Source: JANQPX01 sp039197065
GTDB taxonomy: Bacteria; Pseudomonadota; Alphaproteobacteria; Geminicoccales; Geminicoccaceae
Length of the DNA: 64,000 nt
Direction: 5' to 3'
Assembly (NCBI GenBank): GCA_039197065.1
Contig: JBCCUL010000031.1
Location: 26,255-90,254 of the forward strand
Shown here in pieces: positions 59,084 through 64,000 of the stretch. Positions within the stretch are counted from its first letter, which is position 1; every line of letters starts with the position of its first letter. Under the pieces are notes generated by a model, which worked only from the letters and a program-made list of their open reading frames with translations, was not told the origin of the DNA and made no database searches. A program made the position numbers and the translations under genes.

Positions 59084-60994
59084 ATGTCGCGCTATCCTGA
59101 AACCTATCAAACCTGGCGGAACGATCCCGTAGCGTTCTGGGGCGAAGCGGCCGAAGCGATCGACTGGTTCGAGCCGGCGACCGCGGTCTTCGATCCTGAT
59201 CTCGGCATCTATGGCCGCTGGTTCGACGGCGCCGTCTGCAACACGTGCTGGAACTGCGTCGATCGGCATGTCGAAGCAGGCCATGGCGCGCGCGCCGCCC
59301 TCCTTTATGACAGCCCGGTCACCGGAACCCGCCGGGTCTTCAGTTTCGCCGACCTTCAAATAGAAGTCGGTGCGCTCGCCTCGGTCCTGCGGGCGAAGGG
59401 CGTCGAAAAGGGCGACCGGGTCATCATCTACATGCCGATGGTGCCGGAAGCGGTCATATCGATGCTCGCCTGTGCAAGGCTCGGCGCCATCCATTCCGTG
59501 GTATTCGGCGGTTTCGCCGCCAGCGAGCTTGCGACCCGGATCGACGATGCCACGCCGAAGATGGTGATCTCGGCATCCTGCGGCATCGAGGGCTCGCGGC
59601 TCATTGCCTATAAGCCGTTGCTCGACGAGGCGATCGACCAGGCCCGGGCGAAGCCTGATCGCTGTCTCATTCTGCAGCGCCCGCAGCTGGGCTGTGAGCT
59701 GATCGAGGGCCGAGATCTCGACTACGCCGAAACCGTCGGCGCGGCGCGCGATGGCGGGGAAACGACGGAATGCGTGCCCGTTGCGGCGACCGACCCGCTC
59801 TACATTCTCTACACCTCCGGCACCACCGGCCAACCCAAGGGCGTGGTCCGGGACAATGGCGGCCATATGGTGGCGCTTCGCTGGACTATGGAGCATCACT
59901 ACGGCGTCAAACCGGGTGAGGTGTTCTGGGCCGCGTCCGATGTCGGCTGGGTGGTTGGTCACTCCTATATCTGCTATGCGCCGCTGCTCCACGGCGCCGG
60001 CACGGTGCTCTATGAGGGCAAGCCGGTCGGCACGCCGGATGCAGGCGCCTTTTGGCGGGTCATTCAGGACAACAAGGTTGTGGCGCTCTTCACGGCACCC
60101 ACCGCCTTTCGCGCGGTCAGAAAGGAGGACCCTGACGGGCTGCAGATCGCCAAGTATGATCTCAGCCACTTTCGGACCCTGTTCCTCGCCGGTGAGCGCG
60201 CCGATCCCGATACCATCAAATGGGCCGAAGCCAAGCTCAATCGTCCCGTGATCGATCATTGGTGGCAGACTGAAACCGGCTGGGCGATCGCCGGCAACCC
60301 TGTCGGCCTCGGCGCCATGCCGGTCAAGCTCGGCTCGCCCGGCCTGCCGATGCCCGGCTACGACATTCATGTCCTGAACGACGAAGGGCAGCCCGTCGCC
60401 GCCGGCGACCTTGGCAATATCGTGGTCAAGCTGCCTTTGCCGCCATCCTGCCTGCCGACGCTCTGGAACGCCGAAGCGCGTTGTCGCAGCGCTTACTTCG
60501 AAGCGTTTCCTGGCTATTACGCCACGTCGGATGCCGGCTTTATCGACGAGGACGGCTATGTCTTCATCATGGCCAGGACCGACGACATCATCAACGTCGC
60601 CGGCCATCGCCTGTCGACCGGTGCCATGGAAGAGGTGATCGCCAGCCATCCCGATATCGCCGAATGCGCCGTGATCGGTGTCGCCGATGCGCTAAAGGGC
60701 CAATTGCCGATCGGTCTTTACGTGCCCAATGACGGCGTCGATCGTGGCGAGCCCGAGATGGCCAGGGAGTTGATCGGCATGGTTCGGGAAAAAATCGGTC
60801 CGGTGGCGGCCTTCAAGACCGCGATCGAGGTCAAGCGCCTGCCGAAAACCCGATCCGGCAAGATCCTGCGCGGCACCGTCAAGAAGATAGCCGACGGCGA
60901 GACCTGGAAGATGCCGGCCGCGATCGACGATCCCGAGATCCTGAACGAGATTACTTCAGCGCTGAAAACGCACGGTTACGCTCGCAGCGGATGA
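59084..60994 (+). CDS. prpE: Acyl-CoA synthetase, propionate-CoA ligase type
   Basis: A 636-residue AMP-forming acyl-CoA synthetase of the PrpE branch: YQTWRNDPVAFWGEAAEAIDW at the N-terminus, NTCWNCVDRHVEAGHGAR, the ATP loop YILYTSGTTGQPKGVVRD, WWQTETGWAIAGN, and the catalytic Lys in LPKTRSGKILRG. It makes propionyl-CoA or a related short acyl-CoA. 122 bp separate it from the SDR; it may have its own promoter. It fits as the final activation step of the region. Confidence 0.93.
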   Translation: MSRYPETYQTWRNDPVAFWGEAAEAIDWFEPATAVFDPDLGIYGRWFDGAVCNTCWNCVDRHVEAGHGARAALLYDSPVTGTRRVFSFADLQIEVGALASVLRAKGVEKGDRVIIYMPMVPEAVISMLACARLGAIHSVVFGGFAASELATRIDDATPKMVISASCGIEGSRLIAYKPLLDEAIDQARAKPDRCLILQRPQLGCELIEGRDLDYAETVGAARDGGETTECVPVAATDPLYILYTSGTTGQPKGVVRDNGGHMVALRWTMEHHYGVKPGEVFWAASDVGWVVGHSYICYAPLLHGAGTVLYEGKPVGTPDAGAFWRVIQDNKVVALFTAPTAFRAVRKEDPDGLQIAKYDLSHFRTLFLAGERADPDTIKWAEAKLNRPVIDHWWQTETGWAIAGNPVGLGAMPVKLGSPGLPMPGYDIHVLNDEGQPVAAGDLGNIVVKLPLPPSCLPTLWNAEARCRSAYFEAFPGYYATSDAGFIDEDGYVFIMARTDDIINVAGHRLSTGAMEEVIASHPDIAECAVIGVADALKGQLPIGLYVPNDGVDRGEPEMARELIGMVREKIGPVAAFKTAIEVKRLPKTRSGKILRGTVKKIADGETWKMPAAIDDPEILNEITSALKTHGYARSG

Positions 60995-61181
60995 CACTCT
61001 TGCCGGCCCGACGACAGCGCCAGGTTTGAGAACAGACAGTCCACATCCGACATCCCCGCCGTCACACGTCACGAGGTCCTTATGGATCTGCGGCGCGCCT
61101 GAACCAGTTGCGGTGTTCGGCGAGATCGGTCCAGAAATGAAGAGCGCTGCGTGAGATCTATCCCATTGTTTCATCACATTT

Positions 61182-61195
61182 TCTGATCGATCAGA
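61182..61195. promoter_or_regulatory. 14-bp palindrome upstream of GbsR-cydAB
   Basis: TCTGATCGATCAGA, a perfect palindrome about 115 bp before the regulator gene. It does not fit the FNR consensus because the spacer between TGAT and ATCA is only 2 bp. Confidence 0.35.
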
Positions 61196-61259
61196 TCTTT
61201 CCGCCTGATCGGAAACGGGCAGCGCTGGTCTTGACCGGCGCCGGTGTCTTCCTACTTCA

Positions 61260-61279
61260 ATTTCAGAAATTTCTGAAAT
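61260..61279. promoter_or_regulatory. 20-bp perfect palindrome, likely GbsR operator
   Basis: ATTTCAGAAATTTCTGAAAT is its own reverse complement. It lies 31 bp before the ATG of the GbsR/MarR gene, in the position expected for an autoregulatory operator. Confidence 0.65.
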
Positions 61280-61310
61280 GAAGAAAGACCTCGAAGAAAG
61301 GTAAGATCTG

Positions 61311-61895
61311 ATGAAACTGTCGGCGTTGCAGCAGGAGTTCGTGCTCCACTTTGGCGAAATGGGGTCCCGCTGGGGCATCAACCGCACGGTGGGGCAGATC
61401 TACGCGCTGTTGTTCCTGAGCGACCGGCCGTTGAACGCCGAAGAGATCACCGATCGGCTCGGCTTCTCGCGCTCCAACGTTTCCATGGGGCTGAAGGAGC
61501 TGCAGTCCTGGAACCTGGTGCGCCTGCAGCATCTGCCGGACGATCGGCGGGACTATTTCGCGACGCCCGAAGATCTCTGGGAGATCGTGCGTATCCTGGT
61601 GCAGGAGCGGAAGAAGCGGGAGATAGATCCGACCCTGACCAAGCTGCGCGCCTTGGAAATGGATCGGCCGGCGAACGCCGGAGACGAGCATGCGCATCAG
61701 CGCATTGCCGAGCTTCGCGAGCTGATCGAGCTCTTGACCGGCTGGTATGACGATATGAACGATCTCGAGACCGAACGCCTCGTCCAGCTCCTGAAGCTCG
61801 GAAGCAAGATCCAGTCCTTCGTCAAGAAGACGGGGCGGATCGTCGCCCTGCCGGGCCAGGGCGCCAAGGCCAGCGCCCATACGGCGAGGGAGTAG
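61311..61895 (+). CDS. GbsR/MarR family transcriptional regulator
   Basis: A 194-residue winged-helix regulator of the GbsR/MarR type: MGSRWGINRTVGQIYALLFL, LNAEEITDRLGFSRSNVSMGLKEL (recognition helix) and LVRLQHLPDDRRDYFATPEDLWEI (wing). The C-terminal half is helical and charged. It is 3 bp before cydA, so it controls the oxidase and itself, probably through the palindrome at 61260-61279. The inducing signal is not evident. Confidence 0.9.
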   Translation: MKLSALQQEFVLHFGEMGSRWGINRTVGQIYALLFLSDRPLNAEEITDRLGFSRSNVSMGLKELQSWNLVRLQHLPDDRRDYFATPEDLWEIVRILVQERKKREIDPTLTKLRALEMDRPANAGDEHAHQRIAELRELIELLTGWYDDMNDLETERLVQLLKLGSKIQSFVKKTGRIVALPGQGAKASAHTARE

Positions 61896-61898
61896 CTG

Positions 61899-63281
61899 AT
61901 GGACGCCCTGATCCTCTCGCGCATCCAATTCGGCGCGAACATCTCGTTCCACATCCTCTTTCCGACCATCACCATTGCGCTCGGCTGGGTGCTGCTGTTC
62001 TTCAAGCTCCGCTATGCCGGCACCGGTGATCAGCGCTGGATGCAGGCCTACCAGTTCTGGGTCAAGATTTTTGCGCTTTCCTTCGCGCTCGGCGTCGTTT
62101 CCGGCATCACCATGAGCTTCCAGTTCGGCACCAACTGGCCTGGCTTCATGGAGACAGTGGGTAATATCGCAGGGCCGCTGCTCGCCTACGAGATCCTGAC
62201 CGCCTTCTTCCTGGAGGCTGTCTTCCTCGGCATCATGCTGTTCGGCGCATCGCGCGTGCCCGGCTGGCTGCACACCACAGCCACCTTCCTGGTCGCTTTC
62301 GGCACCACCATGAGCGCCTTTTGGATCCTGGTCCTAAACTCCTGGATGCACACGCCTGATGGATTCGAGATGCGGGACGGCGTCGCCCACGCGACCGACT
62401 GGCTGGCGATCATCTTCAACCCATCCATGCCCTATCGGCTTGTCCATGTGCTGCTGGCTTCAGGTCTCACCGTCGCCTTCGTGATCGCGGGCATCTCCGC
62501 CTTCCGCCTCCTGATCGGCGACCGCATGGCGGCGACCCGGCTCACGCTCAAGGTCGGCGTGGTGATGGCGACGGGCCTGATCCCGCTTCAGATCTTGGCA
62601 GGCGACCTGCACGGCCTCAACACGCTCGACCATCAGCCGCAGAAGGTGGCGGCGATGGAGGGGAATTGGGAAACTGCGAGCCATGTGCCGCTGCTCCTCT
62701 TCGCCTGGCCCGACGAGGAGACGCGCAGCAACGATTTCGAGCTCGGCATTCCAAGCGGCGCCAGCCTGATCCTGAAGCACGATCCCGCGGGCGTCGTGCC
62801 GGGCCTGAACGACTTCGTGACCGAGGAGGGTGAGGTGCTGCATCCGCCGGTCGCGCCCGTCTTCTGGTCCTTCCGCATCATGGTCGGGACCGGTCTTCTG
62901 ATGCTGGCGGTCGCCTGGCTCGCCGCTTTTCTCCTCTGGCGCCGGCGGGACGAGACGCTTCCCTCCTGGCTGCTCGGCGGTCTCGTGCTGATGACGTTTT
63001 CCGGCTGGCTCGCGACGCTCGCTGGCTGGTACACCACCGAAATCGGCCGTCAGCCCTGGCTGGTGCAGGATGTCATGACCACGGCGGACGCCCTGGGTCC
63101 GGTGCCGGCCTCGATGGTGATGACGACGCTCATAGCCTACCTCCTCCTCTATGCCGCCTTGATCGTCGTCTATGTCAGCGTGGTCTTCTACCTCGCCCGA
63201 AAGGCGGCGCGCGGCGAGACGGTGCTTCCGGACCAACCCCGATCGGGCGCTGCCAGCGCCGATCTGGTGCCTGCGGAGTAG
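61899..63281 (+). CDS. cydA: Cytochrome bd-type quinol oxidase subunit I
   Basis: A 460-residue membrane subunit. Marks are RIQFGANISFHILFPTITIA with the heme-ligand His, SFQFGTNWPGF, the heme-pocket glutamates in AYEILTAFFLEAVFLGIM, and GRQPWLVQDVMTTADA. The Q-loop is short, as in the cyanide-insensitive (CioA) branch, so low cyanide sensitivity is likely. Quinol oxidation and O2 reduction at the inner membrane. Confidence 0.93.
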   Translation: MDALILSRIQFGANISFHILFPTITIALGWVLLFFKLRYAGTGDQRWMQAYQFWVKIFALSFALGVVSGITMSFQFGTNWPGFMETVGNIAGPLLAYEILTAFFLEAVFLGIMLFGASRVPGWLHTTATFLVAFGTTMSAFWILVLNSWMHTPDGFEMRDGVAHATDWLAIIFNPSMPYRLVHVLLASGLTVAFVIAGISAFRLLIGDRMAATRLTLKVGVVMATGLIPLQILAGDLHGLNTLDHQPQKVAAMEGNWETASHVPLLLFAWPDEETRSNDFELGIPSGASLILKHDPAGVVPGLNDFVTEEGEVLHPPVAPVFWSFRIMVGTGLLMLAVAWLAAFLLWRRRDETLPSWLLGGLVLMTFSGWLATLAGWYTTEIGRQPWLVQDVMTTADALGPVPASMVMTTLIAYLLLYAALIVVYVSVVFYLARKAARGETVLPDQPRSGAASADLVPAE

Positions 63282-63286
63282 CGCCC

Positions 63287-64000
63287 ATGGAACTCTTCGG
63301 CGATCCCGCCCTTTGGCTGCCGGTCACCTTCGCGACGCTGATGGGCCTCTCGATCCTCATCTACGTGGTGCTGGACGGCTTCGATCTTGGCGTCGGCATC
63401 CTCTTCCCGATGGCGGACGCGGCCGAGAAGGACCGCATGATCGCCTCCATCGGCCCGTTTTGGGATGCGAACGAGACCTGGCTGGTCCTCGCCGTCGGGC
63501 TGCTGCTGGTGGCCTTTCCTGCCGCCCACGGCCTGATCCTGAGCACGCTCTATCTGCCGGTGGCGGTCATGCTGATCGGTTTGATCCTGCGTGGCGTCGC
63601 CTTCGAATTCCGCGCCAAGGCCGAGGCGTCACGAAAGGAGAGCTGGAACCGCGTCTTCTTCGCTGGCTCCCTGATGACGACGCTCGCCCAGGGCGCCATG
63701 CTCGGCCTCTACATCATGGGCCTGAACGTCAGCGCCGCGACCATCGCCTTTTCGCTGCTCACAGCCCTTTGCCTGACCGCCGGCTACGGGTTCATCGGCG
63801 CCACCTGGCTGATCGGCAAGACGGATGGTGCCCTCCAGCGAAAGGCGGTTCGCCTGGCAAAGGGCGGCCTGATCGGCGTCATCGCTGGGCTGATCGCCGT
63901 CTCGCTGGCAAGTCCGCTGGTGAGCCCCCGCATCTTCGAAAAGTGGTTTGGCGTGCCGGAATTCCTGCTGCTGGCCCCGCTGCCGATCATATCGGCGGGC
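63287..64000 (+). CDS. cydB: Cytochrome bd-type quinol oxidase subunit II, partial
   Basis: The first 238 codons of CydB; the end lies beyond the window. Marks are LIYVVLDGFDLGVGILFPM, GPFWDANETWLVLAVGLLLVAFP, YLPVAVMLIGLILRGVAFEFR and GAMLGLYIMG. Start ATG 63287 is 5 bp after the cydA stop. It forms the heterodimer with CydA. Confidence 0.93.
   Translation, partial: MELFGDPALWLPVTFATLMGLSILIYVVLDGFDLGVGILFPMADAAEKDRMIASIGPFWDANETWLVLAVGLLLVAFPAAHGLILSTLYLPVAVMLIGLILRGVAFEFRAKAEASRKESWNRVFFAGSLMTTLAQGAMLGLYIMGLNVSAATIAFSLLTALCLTAGYGFIGATWLIGKTDGALQRKAVRLAKGGLIGVIAGLIAVSLASPLVSPRIFEKWFGVPEFLLLAPLPIISAG

Larger units (their letters stand above)
60995..61310. other. Intergenic region before the GbsR-cydAB operon
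   Basis: About 316 bp without a gene. Two palindromes (61182-61195 and 61260-61279) mark the promoter region of the operon. No T-tract terminator for prpE is visible. Confidence 0.5.

Overview
The window is high-GC (mostly 60-65% by eye), densely coded DNA from what looks like an alphaproteobacterium, probably Hyphomicrobiales-like. That placement is an inference from gene content: an ELM1-type (DUF1022) protein, many ABC and TRAP uptake operons each paired with a catabolic enzyme, HyuAB hydantoinases, a BisC-type molybdoenzyme and a cyanide-insensitive-type bd oxidase preceded by a GbsR/MarR regulator. There is no rRNA, tRNA, CRISPR array or intact insertion sequence. The left edge cuts a PhoD-type phosphatase and the right edge cuts cydB.

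Region by region. 1-706: phoD (partial). 859-9688: a surface-glycan cluster with three paralogous GT4 glycosyltransferases, an FkbM methyltransferase, two sulfotransferases, a 2OG-Fe(II) oxygenase and an ELM1-family protein; it probably builds a sulfated, methylated glycan. 10017-13939: an accessory island with a secreted SPOR-domain protein and a TIR-nSTAND1-TM-FGE conflict protein whose FGE domain is cut by an in-frame stop. 14313-22152: a Dpp-type peptide ABC transporter with a DUF1028 protein, a companion protein and an RpiR regulator. 22442-26263: a 1273-residue TIR-CHAT-NTPase-TPR protein. 26329-32298: an SDR remnant, adenine deaminase and a PotABCD-like ABC transporter. 32299-34719: a gene-poor stretch with inverted repeats, palindromes and a 5'-truncated hypothetical gene. 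34720-39945: a ureohydrolase (agmatinase family), a TauABC/SsuABC-like transporter and two SDRs. 39946-41543: a palindromic element, a weak small ORF and a Cys-rich Sel1 lipoprotein. 41815-60994: a large catabolic region with a TRAP transporter, a CE4-type (imidase/PgdA-like) hydrolase, a glyoxalase-like protein, a BisC-type reductase, an IclR regulator, a VWA protein, rhodanese, a DAO-type oxidase, HyuA, HyuB, an SDR and a PrpE-type acyl-CoA synthetase. 61311-64000: GbsR/MarR regulator and cydAB.

How the genes work together. Four uptake systems each sit beside enzymes that probably process the imported compound: peptide with an Ntn-type protein, a nucleobase-like solute with adenine deaminase, a guanidino-like solute with the ureohydrolase, and a TRAP substrate with imide/hydantoin hydrolases. 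A 38-bp element with identical 13-bp and 11-bp ends lies upstream of both the BisC-type gene (47107-47144) and the rhodanese gene (53059-53096), tying the two halves of the last region into one probable regulon.

The most unusual content is the pair of TIR-STAND proteins, 8.5 kb apart. One joins two potential death effectors (TIR NADase and CHAT protease, both with catalytic residues present) to an NTPase switch and a nearly homogenised TPR sensor array. The other is membrane-anchored with an FGE-type sensor domain and is operon-linked to a secreted SPOR protein. Both match the multidomain biological-conflict (suicide/immunity) class. Three short dispersed intergenic repeat families are a second unexplained layer.
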